From assembly GCF_902497775.2 (NCBI RefSeq), contig NZ_OZ024668.1, forward strand, positions 5,254,326 through 5,318,325: a stretch of DNA of 64,000 nt. Reading direction: 5' to 3'. The notes beneath the pieces are model-generated. The model saw nothing but the letters and a program-made list of their open reading frames with translations. It made no database searches and was not told the DNA's origin. This DNA comes from Pseudomonas fluorescens (GTDB taxonomy: Bacteria; Pseudomonadota; Gammaproteobacteria; Pseudomonadales; Pseudomonadaceae). Within the stretch, counting starts at the first letter, position 1. Every line of letters begins with the position of its first letter. The position numbers and the translations under genes are program-made. Shown here one piece after another: positions 8,146-15,727 of the stretch.

Positions 8146-8342
8146 TAACAAAGTTATTGCCGAACACTTACAAGTTGTTCTAACTTTTTATTGGCACGGG
8201 CCAGCCTGGCCGCCAGGAACCCGTTCAACGCTGAAAACGATGCTTACTGCATCGATACGCCCGCCATTGCGCCGCTATCGAATAATTTAGTCGAGGCCCC
8301 TGCTCGACCATTGAAAACTTCGACACTGCCAATGAGAGCCAT

Positions 8343-8370
8343 TAACCGGATGTTAGCCAGTGCCAAGGAA
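8343..8370 (+). promoter_or_regulatory. candidate RsmA/CsrA sites before pvfA
   Basis: TAAC-CGGAT-GTTA (8343-8355) folds with GGA in the loop, the recognition form for RsmA/RsmE. A second GGA lies inside the ribosome site CAAGGAAA (about 8364-8371) of pvfA. Two GGA sites, one of them masking the ribosome site, are typical of Gac/Rsm-controlled genes. The mgo/pvf operons are known to depend on GacS/GacA. Whether Rsm binds here is inference. Confidence 0.45.
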
Positions 8371-8375
8371 ACCCC

Positions 8376-9152
8376 ATGAATACTTTGACTTCGCTTCTTA
8401 TCGCCCGCAAAGCCGAACTTGCCGCACACCCGATCTTTGCCGAAATAGATTCCTTGCCGGTATTGCAGCGGTTCATGGAAACCCATGTGTTTGCCGTCTG
8501 GGATTTCATGTCGCTGACCAAGCGACTGCAGCAGGAGCTGACCTGCATCCAGTTGCCCTGGCTGCCACCGCTTGATCCCCACGCCGCCCGTCTGATCAAC
8601 GAGATCGTCCTCGGCGAAGAGTCCGACGACCGCCTGGGCCAGGGGCATTACAGTCATTTCGAGCTGTACCTGGACGCCATGCGCGAAGTCGGCGCCAACA
8701 CGGCGGCGATCGAGCGCTTCGTCGGCCTGCAGCGTGACGGAGTGGGTTACGCCAGCGCCCTGCAACGCGCAGGCGCCAGCGAGGCGGCCCGCCAGTTCGT
8801 CTGCCATACCCTGGAGACTGCCCTTGGCGCACCGGCCCACAGTGTCGCTGCGGCCTTCCTGCATGGGCGCGAAAGCGTCATCCCAGGCATGTTCCAGCGC
8901 ATCCTCGATGACTGGGGTATCACTGGCGAACAGGCGCCGACCTTCCGCTACTACCTGCAACGGCATATCGAGGTCGACTCCGAAGACCACGGCCCCGCCG
9001 CCCAAGCCCTGCTCGAACGACTGGTCAAAGGCGACCCGGTGCAGCAGCGCCAGGTGCTGGAAGCCGCCATCGCCGCCGTCGACAGCCGTATCGCCCTGTG
9101 GGACCGGCTACGCCTGTCGATGCGCGAAACCGTCGCGGAGGTCAGTGCATGA
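8376..9152 (+). CDS. pvfA: PvfA/MgoB-like, haem-oxygenase-fold protein (DUF3050)
   Basis: A 258-residue all-helical protein of the haem-oxygenase-like fold (DUF3050), the first gene of pvf/mgo clusters. Candidate metal-binding residues are His37 ([11 protein letters not shown]), His163/Glu166 (HGRES) and the run His197-x3-Asp201-x3-His205 ([10 protein letters not shown]), which suggests a haem-oxygenase-like diiron oxidase rather than a haem enzyme. In the known pathway it acts with PvfB and the NRPS to convert an amino acid into N-oxygenated small molecules. ATG follows CAAGGAAA. Its stop overlaps the pvfB start (ATGA), so the two are translationally coupled. Named by operon order and motifs. 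Confidence 0.85.
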   Translation: MNTLTSLLIARKAELAAHPIFAEIDSLPVLQRFMETHVFAVWDFMSLTKRLQQELTCIQLPWLPPLDPHAARLINEIVLGEESDDRLGQGHYSHFELYLDAMREVGANTAAIERFVGLQRDGVGYASALQRAGASEAARQFVCHTLETALGAPAHSVAAAFLHGRESVIPGMFQRILDDWGITGEQAPTFRYYLQRHIEVDSEDHGPAAQALLERLVKGDPVQQRQVLEAAIAAVDSRIALWDRLRLSMRETVAEVSA

Positions 9153-10090
9153 ACGCCCTCGACTATCACTCCTTCGCCGAGACCTGGGAGAGCCGGGCAA
9201 CTATCCGCACCCGGCCACGACGCCTGGTCGAGGACGATCAGCGCCTGATCTACCCGCTCAGCCGCCAGCCGCTGGTGCTCAGTGAGACCTTTGTCCGCGA
9301 GTGCCCGCAGCAGCGCGATTTTGCCCTGGCCCAGAGCCTGTACAAGTTCATCAATGACGTGGTGATTTTCGAGACCGAGATCGTCGACCGCACGGCGCGG
9401 CGGATCGCCAAGGACCGCTTCGCCATTCGCTTTCCGTTCGCCTGTCGCTACGACGCCATGACCGTGGTGGTGGATGAGGACTACCACGCCCTGGTGGCCA
9501 TGGACTTCATGCAGCAGACCATCGCTCTGACCGCGATCGAGCCGATTGCCCTGCCCCGGGAAATTGAGCTGAGCCGGGCGATTCCTGCGGCCCTGGCGCT
9601 GGCGCCGGAGCACCTGCGCGACGCCTTGGAGCTGATCTGCGTGGGCATCGCCGAAAATACCCTGACCGACGATGTCGCCGCCTTTGCCCGCGACGACACG
9701 GTCAAACCATCGGTCAAGGGGCTGATGGCCGATCACCTGCTTGACGAAGGCCGCCATTCAACCTTCTGGGCACGCTTGGTGCGCATCTACTGGCACAGCG
9801 CGCCCGAGGCGGATCGGCAATGCATTGCCGAAATCCTGCCGGTGTTCCTCGCCCAGTACCTGACCAACGAGATCCAGAAAGGCTTCGACTTCACCCTGAT
9901 CGATCACCTGCCGATCAGCGAGACCGCGCGACAAGCATTGCGCCAGGAAGTAACGGCGATGGCCTACCCGATCGACCACCGGCATCCGCTGCTGTGCAAC
10001 ATCCTGCGCCTGTTCAAAGCCAGCGCGATGCTCGAGTCGCCGTGCGTGCAACAGGCCTTGGCGCACTACCTGCCCGAACCAAGGAGATAG
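9149..10090 (+). CDS. pvfB: PvfB/MgoC-like diiron N-oxygenase (AurF family)
   Basis: A 313-residue ferritin-like diiron oxygenase that hydroxylates an amine nitrogen in the pvf pathway. All seven metal ligands of the AurF family can be placed with matching spacing: Glu75, Glu110-x2-His113 (EDYH), Glu169, then His196-x3-Glu200-x2-His203 (HLLDEGRH). I chose the ATG at 9149, which overlaps the pvfA stop by 4 bp; the frame opens earlier at 9098 but that would overlap pvfA deeply. An AAGGAG ribosome site for the next gene lies over its stop codon. An intact active site is expected. Confidence 0.88.
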   Translation: MNALDYHSFAETWESRATIRTRPRRLVEDDQRLIYPLSRQPLVLSETFVRECPQQRDFALAQSLYKFINDVVIFETEIVDRTARRIAKDRFAIRFPFACRYDAMTVVVDEDYHALVAMDFMQQTIALTAIEPIALPREIELSRAIPAALALAPEHLRDALELICVGIAENTLTDDVAAFARDDTVKPSVKGLMADHLLDEGRHSTFWARLVRIYWHSAPEADRQCIAEILPVFLAQYLTNEIQKGFDFTLIDHLPISETARQALRQEVTAMAYPIDHRHPLLCNILRLFKASAMLESPCVQQALAHYLPEPRR

Positions 10091-10092
10091 CC

Positions 10093-13000
10093 ATGAGACG
10101 CCTGGAAATCCTGCTGATCGGCGCCAGCCCCGCACTGACCCTGCTGCACCAGGACCTGCTCGACCACGGGCACGCGCTGCACCTGGCCAACAGCGCCGCG
10201 GCCTTGCAACAACGCCCGTGGCGCCAGCCACAGTTGCTCATCGATGACGGCAGCCTGGCGCTGTGTGCCAGCGACTGGCACGGCCTGGGCGACTGCGCGC
10301 TGTTGAGCCTGCGCCTTGGGCTCTACCTGCAAAGCGCTGGCGAACTGCCGACACTCGAGCTGTTGTGCTGGACCGGCAGTGCCACCGCACAGCGACTGAT
10401 CGAGCGCCAGCACCTGGCCCCGGAGCTGTCCGGCAACGGTCAGCAGTTGCGCCTGCAGGCCATCGCCAGCCTGCAGGAAATGCTCGCGCTGCACGTCAGT
10501 CGGTTTTCGCGAAACCCCGACTACCTGCAGCAAGCACCGGCCATCAGCCCCGGGCAAGAGGATCGGCAACAGGGCCTCGGCTGGCTGGAGCAACTGGCCT
10601 GGTTTCATCGCTTCAACCAGCGCGACAATCAGCCATTGCTCGCCGCTGGCGAAGTACCGCTGGTCGAGCGCCTGCAACAGAGCCTGCATGTGCATGCCGA
10701 GCGCCCGGCGCTGAACCTCAACGGCCAGCGCATAAGTTATACACAGCTGCACGCCCAGGCGGCCGCGATCCAGCAATGGCTGGCGGCTCCATCGGCGGGC
10801 AGTGAAGCGCCGGTAATCGGTGTTTGCATGGGCAAGTCCGCTGCGCTCTACGCCAGTGTGCTCGCCGTATTTGGCGCTGGGGCGGTGTATCTGCCGCTGG
10901 ACCCGGCGCACCCCGCCGAACGTCTGCGTTACATCCTCAAGAATGCCGGCGCCAGCGTGTTGCTGCATGACGGTCAGCTGCCATTGGATGACCTGGCGGT
11001 GCGGTGCCTGGACCTGCGCCAGTTGCCTGCGCCGCTGACGCAGCCGTTACCGTCATTGCTGCGCCAGCGACCGGCGCCAGACGCCCCCTGCGTAGCGATC
11101 TACACCTCGGGCACCACCGGCCAGCCCAAGGGCGTGTTGCTCAGCCAGCGCAACCTCAGCCACTTCCAGGCCTGGTACAGCGCCCATGTACAGCTCGATC
11201 AGCAAAGCCGGGCACTACAGTTTTCAACCATCGGCTTCGATGCCTCGTTGCTGGACATCCTGCCAACCTGGATCGCTGGCGGCGAACTGGTGGTGCCCAC
11301 TGAAGACCAGCGCCGTGACCCGGCTCAGTTGCTGGCGCTGATGCGCGAACAGCAAGTGACCCATGCCTTCCTGCCGCCGGCGCTGCTGAGCATCCTGCCG
11401 CGCGATCAGGCGCTGGGTTTGCAGCACCTGATCACCGGTGGCGATGTCTGTGAGCCGGAGGTGATTGCCCGCCTGGCCGGGCAGTGCCGGCTGCACAACA
11501 TTTACGGCCCCACCGAAACCACGGTGCTGGCCACCACCCGGGTGTTCCAGGCTGAGGACAACAACCGCAACCTGGGCTGTCCGATCGACAACACTCAGGT
11601 CTTGATCCTCGACCAAGGCCTGCAGCCTGTAGCCGAAAACAGGCCCGGTGAGCTGTACATTGCCGGGCCGGGCGTAAGCCTGGGCTATCTGAACAATCCA
11701 GCCCTGAGTGCTGAGCGCTTCCTCAACCTCACCCTTGCCGACGGCAAGCCGTTGCGTGTGTACCGCACCGGCGATATCGGCAAATGGACCACCGACGGTA
11801 TCGAACTCTGTGGCCGGCGCGACAACCAGGTGAAGATTCGCGGCTTTCGGGTCGAGCCGGAAGAGATCGAGCATTGCCTGCGCAGCAGCGGCCTGTTCCG
11901 CCAGGTGGCCGTGGTCATCGACGGTCGGCGACGGATCCTGGCGTTCTGCGCGCAAGCCACGGTCGATGATGGCGAAGCAAGCCTGCGCCTGCATGCCGAG
12001 CAGCAACTGCCCGACTACATGCGCCCGACCTTTTACCAACACCTGGCGCAGATGCCCTACACCGCCAACGGCAAGATCGATCGCCAGGCGCTGCTGGCAA
12101 TGCCATTGGGGTTGGCACCAAGCAACCATCACTTCGGCCCGGTAACGCCGGTCGAAGCCCAACTGGTCGGCGTGTGGAGCGACCTGCTGGAACTGCCCGA
12201 GCAAGATATCTCCACCGATGCCAGCTTCTTCAGCCTCGGAGGCCATTCGATCCTGCTATCACGCCTGTTGCTCGCCGTTCGTGAACAGTTCGGCCGCAGC
12301 ATTGCGATCAACCGCTTCATCGAGATGCCCACGGTGCAACGCCTGGCCATGTTGGTCAGCGGTGAGCAAGCACAGTTGCTCGGCCACGACCCGCAGGCCG
12401 AACGCGATGCCTGCCGCGAACTGGATTTGCAGGTTCTGCCGATGGCGCAGCTGGGCGACGTGCACAAGGTGATCGTCACCGGCGCTAACAGCTTTCTCGG
12501 CGTGCACCTGGTCGAAGCGCTGCTGAGCTGGGGCGCCAGCGAAGTCGCCTGCCTGGTGCGTGCCAGCGCCGGCCAGTCAGCGCAGCAACGCTTCACCGCA
12601 GCGCTGATGGAGAACGGCCTGCACGAGCTCGACATGAGCCGGGTGAAAGTCTTTGCGGCCGACCTGCGCCAGCCGCGCCTGGGCTTGGCCGAGGCCGAGT
12701 ATCACTACCTGGACAGCGAATACGGCGCCCTGCTGCACAACGCCGCACAGGTCAACCATGTGCTGGATTACCGCAGCCTGGCCGCCGACAACGTCGAGCC
12801 GCTGTTCGAGTGCCTGCGCCTGTGCGAAGGCCGGCGCAAGAAGGTATTCAACTTCATCTCGACCCTGTCGGCGTGCAGCGCCATCGACGCCGATGGCCAG
12901 GTGCTGGAAGAGGACCCCGCCGCAACACCGCCGATCTATATCCGCAACGGCTACAACCTGAGCAAATGGGTCGGCGAGCGCATCCTCCAGCGCGCCCGTG

Positions 13001-13539
13001 CCCAAGGCGTAGGGGTCAATCTGTACCGCCCCGGCAACATCACCTTCGACAGCCGCAATGGTATCTGCCAACCCCAGCGCAATCGGCTGATGCTGATGCT
13101 CAAGGGCTCGCTGCAGCTCGGCCAGGTGCCCGCGCTGGAACTCAGCTTCGACCTGATGCCGGTGGATTTTCTCGCCCGCTTCATCGCCTTCCACAGCAGC
13201 CGCTACCAGCCCGAACGGGCGGTGTTCAACCTGCACAACCCCGAGCCGCTGAGCTGGCGCGACTACGTTTCGGTGTTCCGTGACAGCGGCAAGTCGTTCG
13301 AGCTGGTCAGCGTCGAGCAATGGCAGCGGCAGTTGCAGCGGGTCGACCGCGATAACGCCCTGTTCGATGTATTGGGCTTCTACCTGGACGGTTTTGAAGA
13401 AGACATCGGCGACATCTCGCTGATCCGGCACGACAACGCCCGCGCCGGCGTCGAGCGCATGGGCGCCCGTTACCCGCGCAAAACCCCGCAGTTGCTGCAG
13501 CGCGGCTGCCAGTACCTGCACGACATCGCCTTCATCTGA
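10093..13539 (+). CDS. pvfC: PvfC/MgoA-like NRPS: N-terminal domain, A, T, thioester reductase
   Basis: A 1148-residue single-module synthetase. Residues 1-200 are a domain of uncertain type (it starts LEILLIGASPALTLL and loosely resembles a formyltransferase N-terminus). Adenylation follows (about 205-690; TSGTTGQPKG at about 338, YGPTE at about 470, YRTGD, NGKIDR). A carrier domain comes next with Ser near 718 (LGGHS). A short-chain-dehydrogenase-type reductase runs from about 790 (TGANSFLG; YNLSK at about 953) and would release the product as an aldehyde. There is no condensation domain. Aligned by eye to GrsA, the specificity residues read D-A-L-A-I-G-I-V-L-K, closest in pattern to small aliphatic residues such as Val or Leu. 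Family members use Val (pvf) or Leu (mgo). ATG at 10093 has AAGGAG at 10081. Key enzyme of the cluster. Confidence 0.9.
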   Translation: MRRLEILLIGASPALTLLHQDLLDHGHALHLANSAAALQQRPWRQPQLLIDDGSLALCASDWHGLGDCALLSLRLGLYLQSAGELPTLELLCWTGSATAQRLIERQHLAPELSGNGQQLRLQAIASLQEMLALHVSRFSRNPDYLQQAPAISPGQEDRQQGLGWLEQLAWFHRFNQRDNQPLLAAGEVPLVERLQQSLHVHAERPALNLNGQRISYTQLHAQAAAIQQWLAAPSAGSEAPVIGVCMGKSAALYASVLAVFGAGAVYLPLDPAHPAERLRYILKNAGASVLLHDGQLPLDDLAVRCLDLRQLPAPLTQPLPSLLRQRPAPDAPCVAIYTSGTTGQPKGVLLSQRNLSHFQAWYSAHVQLDQQSRALQFSTIGFDASLLDILPTWIAGGELVVPTEDQRRDPAQLLALMREQQVTHAFLPPALLSILPRDQALGLQHLITGGDVCEPEVIARLAGQCRLHNIYGPTETTVLATTRVFQAEDNNRNLGCPIDNTQVLILDQGLQPVAENRPGELYIAGPGVSLGYLNNPALSAERFLNLTLADGKPLRVYRTGDIGKWTTDGIELCGRRDNQVKIRGFRVEPEEIEHCLRSSGLFRQVAVVIDGRRRILAFCAQATVDDGEASLRLHAEQQLPDYMRPTFYQHLAQMPYTANGKIDRQALLAMPLGLAPSNHHFGPVTPVEAQLVGVWSDLLELPEQDISTDASFFSLGGHSILLSRLLLAVREQFGRSIAINRFIEMPTVQRLAMLVSGEQAQLLGHDPQAERDACRELDLQVLPMAQLGDVHKVIVTGANSFLGVHLVEALLSWGASEVACLVRASAGQSAQQRFTAALMENGLHELDMSRVKVFAADLRQPRLGLAEAEYHYLDSEYGALLHNAAQVNHVLDYRSLAADNVEPLFECLRLCEGRRKKVFNFISTLSACSAIDADGQVLEEDPAATPPIYIRNGYNLSKWVGERILQRARAQGVGVNLYRPGNITFDSRNGICQPQRNRLMLMLKGSLQLGQVPALELSFDLMPVDFLARFIAFHSSRYQPERAVFNLHNPEPLSWRDYVSVFRDSGKSFELVSVEQWQRQLQRVDRDNALFDVLGFYLDGFEEDIGDISLIRHDNARAGVERMGARYPRKTPQLLQRGCQYLHDIAFI

Positions 13540-13567
13540 GACCTTCCACCCAAGCAGGAGATACACC

Positions 13568-14035
13568 ATGCGAGCACTTCAACCCGACACACTTATCCAC
13601 AACCCGGACGGCTGCCACGTGGTGGCCAGTGTCGACATCGCCAGCGAGGCCGCCAGTGTCTGGAACATCGTCGGCAACTTCGCCGGCTTCCCGGTATTCA
13701 TCCCGGCCCTGGCGCACATCGAGATGACCGGCAGCGGCGTGCGCTCGGTGCGCAAAAAGCTGTTCAAGGACGGCAACGTGGTCATCGAGCAGCTCAATAG
13801 CCGCGACGACCAGGCCATGTACATGACCTGGAGCCTGATCTACACCAGCCTGAACATCGGCAACCTGTGGGCGGCGATGCAGGTCGAGGCGCTGGGCGAG
13901 CGCCAGGCACGGGCAACCTGGACCATCCAGGCTGAGCCATGGGAAGGCGGTAGCGAGGCAATGCCAGGCTTTCAGGCGTTTTTGCAGGGGTTTGCCGATG
14001 AGGCGATGAACAACGTGAGGAATCTGTTGAGTTAG
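13568..14035 (+). CDS. pvfD: PvfD/MgoD-like SRPBCC (polyketide cyclase-type) protein
   Basis: A 155-residue START/Bet v1-fold protein with no signal peptide (GCHVVASVDIASEAASVWNI, then RKKLFKDGNVVIEQLNSRDD and a C-terminal helix GFADEAMNNVRNLLS). It is the fourth gene of pvf/mgo operons, where its exact step is not firmly known; a cyclisation or product-binding role is plausible. ATG follows CAGGAGA by 7 nt, 28 nt after pvfC, so it belongs to the same operon. A REP palindrome follows directly. Confidence 0.82.
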   Translation: MRALQPDTLIHNPDGCHVVASVDIASEAASVWNIVGNFAGFPVFIPALAHIEMTGSGVRSVRKKLFKDGNVVIEQLNSRDDQAMYMTWSLIYTSLNIGNLWAAMQVEALGERQARATWTIQAEPWEGGSEAMPGFQAFLQGFADEAMNNVRNLLS

Positions 14036-14043
14036 AAACCGGA

Positions 14044-14087
14044 TCGCGGGGCAAGCCCGCTCCTGTAGGAGCGGGCTTGCCCCGCGA
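14044..14087. repeat. Pseudomonas REP palindrome
   Basis: A perfect 44-nt palindrome of two 21-bp arms around GT. Each half carries the common Pseudomonas motif GCGGGCTTGCCCCGCGA in one orientation or the other. It lies 8 nt after the pvfD stop and probably shields or ends the operon transcript. Confidence 0.85.
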
Positions 14088-14126
14088 GGATGATCAATAG
14101 TTGCAAAATAGTTCAAGGATGCCAAC

Positions 14127-14145
14127 AATGAGACTAATTATCATT
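14127..14145. promoter_or_regulatory. Fur box before the ECF sigma gene
   Basis: AATGAGACTAATTATCATT. Its core, GAGACT-A-ATTATC (14130-14142), matches GATAAT-N-ATTATC at 10 of 12 bases. It lies about 30 nt before the sigma-factor start, so iron starvation should derepress the sigma/anti-sigma/receptor set. Confidence 0.7.
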
Positions 14146-14171
14146 TATGACCCCTTCAGCAGCGCACCTTC

Positions 14172-14675
14172 ATGCCCTCTCCAGAGTCCGTGCACACGCT
14201 TTACAGCCATCACCACGGCTGGCTGAACACCTGGCTGCGCAGCAAGCTGGGCAATGCCGCCGATGCCGCGGATCTGGCCCAGGACACCTTCGTGCGCCTG
14301 TTGCAGCGGCGCGAACTGCTGGAGCTGAATACACCCCGGGCGTTCCTGCGCACCATCGCCCGGGGCCTGGTGATCGACCACTGGCGCCGTGAAGAGCTGC
14401 ACCGCGCCTACCTTGAAGCCCTGGCGCATCTGCCAGAAGCCGAAGTGCCCTCGGTTGAAACTCGCGAACTGTTGCTGGAGCTGCTCGAGCGCATCGCGCA
14501 GATGCTCGACGGCCTTAAACCGAAAGTGCGCCGCGCTTTTCTCCTGGCGCAGTGCGAAGGCCTGAGCCACAAGGAAATTGCCGAACAGATGGGCGTGTCC
14601 CTGCGCTCGGTCGAGCGCTATGTGGCCGATGCGCTCTATCACTGTTACCTGCTGCGCTACGAGTCAGAGGCGTAA
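14172..14675 (+). CDS. ECF sigma factor, FecI/FoxI type
   Basis: A 167-residue extracytoplasmic-function sigma factor. Region 2 (AADLAQDTFVRLLQRR) and region 4 with a helix-turn-helix (LSHKEIAEQMGVSLRSVERYV) are clear. Such factors switch on the adjacent receptor gene when FecR is signalled by a ferrisiderophore-loaded TonB receptor. It is followed after 6 nt by the FecR gene, and a Fur box precedes it. In P. putida the same three-gene set is annotated next to a ferrioxamine receptor, from which FoxI is a reasonable but unproven name. Confidence 0.9.
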   Translation: MPSPESVHTLYSHHHGWLNTWLRSKLGNAADAADLAQDTFVRLLQRRELLELNTPRAFLRTIARGLVIDHWRREELHRAYLEALAHLPEAEVPSVETRELLLELLERIAQMLDGLKPKVRRAFLLAQCEGLSHKEIAEQMGVSLRSVERYVADALYHCYLLRYESEA

Positions 14676-14681
14676 GCCGGC

Positions 14682-15647
14682 ATGACAACCCTCAATCCTG
14701 GCCCGCGAGTGGTCAAGCAGGCCATCCACTGGATGCTCAAGCTGCGCGAAAGCGGCCACAACGCGCGGCTGCAGCAGCAATGCGAACAGTGGCGTGCTAC
14801 CCATCAGGAACACGAGCTGGCCTGGCAACGGGTGCAGTCCCTGCATCAGGAGCTCAACCTGCGCGCCGTGCCAGGTGCCAGTGTAGCTTTGCAGACCCTG
14901 GAGAACAGCAGCCAGCGCCTGCAACGGCGCCAGGCCCTGAAGCTGCTCAGCGGCGTGCTGGTGTTCGGCTCGGCGGCCTGGCTGGGCAAGGATCTGCAGG
15001 TTATCAGCCCGTTGACCGCGGATTTTGCCAGTGGCACCGGTCAGCGGCGCAGCGTGCGCCTGCCGGATGGCTCAATGCTGCAACTGAACACCAGTAGCGC
15101 CGTGGATCTGGCTTTCGAGGCCGATCAGCGCCTGATTCGTCTCAAGCACGGCGAATTGATGCTGACCTGCGCCAAGGATACGGCCACCCCGGGCCGGCCA
15201 TTGCTGGTAGGCACCCGTGATGCTTTGCTGCAAGGCTTCGACGGCCGCTTCGTGGTACGCCAGGACGATGACTGCACCCGCGTCAGCGTCAGCCAGGGCA
15301 GCGTCGCCATCCACTCGCCAGGACCGATGCAATGGATTCACGCCGGCCAGAGCTATCGCCTCGATGCCCGCGGCGCAACCCCCCTGCAGAATCAGGACAT
15401 GGACGCCGGCGCCTGGGCCGAAGGGCTGATCGTTACCCGCGACATGCGCCTGGGCGATTTCCTCAATGAGGTCGGGCGCTATCGCCACGGCTATGTGAGC
15501 TGCGCCGATGACATTGCCGAGCTGCGTCTGTCCGGTGTGTTCCGCCTGGAGGACACCGACAAACTGCTGCAACTGTTGCCGCAGACGCTGCCGGTGAAGG
15601 TCAGCTATCGCACGCGCTGGTGGGTGCGCCTGGAACGGCTGGCCTGA
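14682..15647 (+). CDS. FecR-family anti-sigma/sigma regulator
   Basis: A 321-residue inner-membrane protein: cytoplasmic N-terminal DUF4880-type sigma-binding segment (QAIHWMLKLRESG; QQCEQWRATHQEHELAWQRV), one transmembrane helix near 85-105 (LLSGVLVFGSAAWL), and a periplasmic FecR domain (GTGQRRSVRLPDGSMLQLN). The C-terminus interacts with the STN domain of the receptor. It is co-transcribed with the sigma gene (6-nt gap) and lies 80 nt before the receptor gene. Confidence 0.9.
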   Translation: MTTLNPGPRVVKQAIHWMLKLRESGHNARLQQQCEQWRATHQEHELAWQRVQSLHQELNLRAVPGASVALQTLENSSQRLQRRQALKLLSGVLVFGSAAWLGKDLQVISPLTADFASGTGQRRSVRLPDGSMLQLNTSSAVDLAFEADQRLIRLKHGELMLTCAKDTATPGRPLLVGTRDALLQGFDGRFVVRQDDDCTRVSVSQGSVAIHSPGPMQWIHAGQSYRLDARGATPLQNQDMDAGAWAEGLIVTRDMRLGDFLNEVGRYRHGYVSCADDIAELRLSGVFRLEDTDKLLQLLPQTLPVKVSYRTRWWVRLERLA

Positions 15648-15727
15648 AGTGAATTTTTTTGGCGGGTTTTATCCATGAGTCCGGCTAGGACAGTAAGCGA
15701 CTCCTTCTGCCCTTACCGACTCTACGG

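Larger units (their letters stand above)
7758..8375 (+). other. 618-bp leader region of the pvf-type cluster
   Basis: This stretch changes from GC-rich to strongly AT-rich at about 8030-8190, unlike the rest of the window. It holds three dyads (8011-8027, 8074-8084 with 8186-8196, and 8081-8101), a good -10 box (TATAAT, 8140-8145), a 16-codon open frame with a strong ribosome site (8073-8123) and a GGA hairpin just before pvfA (8343-8355). No larger gene is supported. Confidence 0.7.

Noticed and set aside
8191..8379. 62-codon frame (TTG start) that overlaps the pvfA start as ATGA
   Set aside because: The overlap looks like translational coupling, but there is no ribosome site, the start is TTG, and composition is not protein-like. 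An inner ATG at 8332 also lacks a ribosome site.
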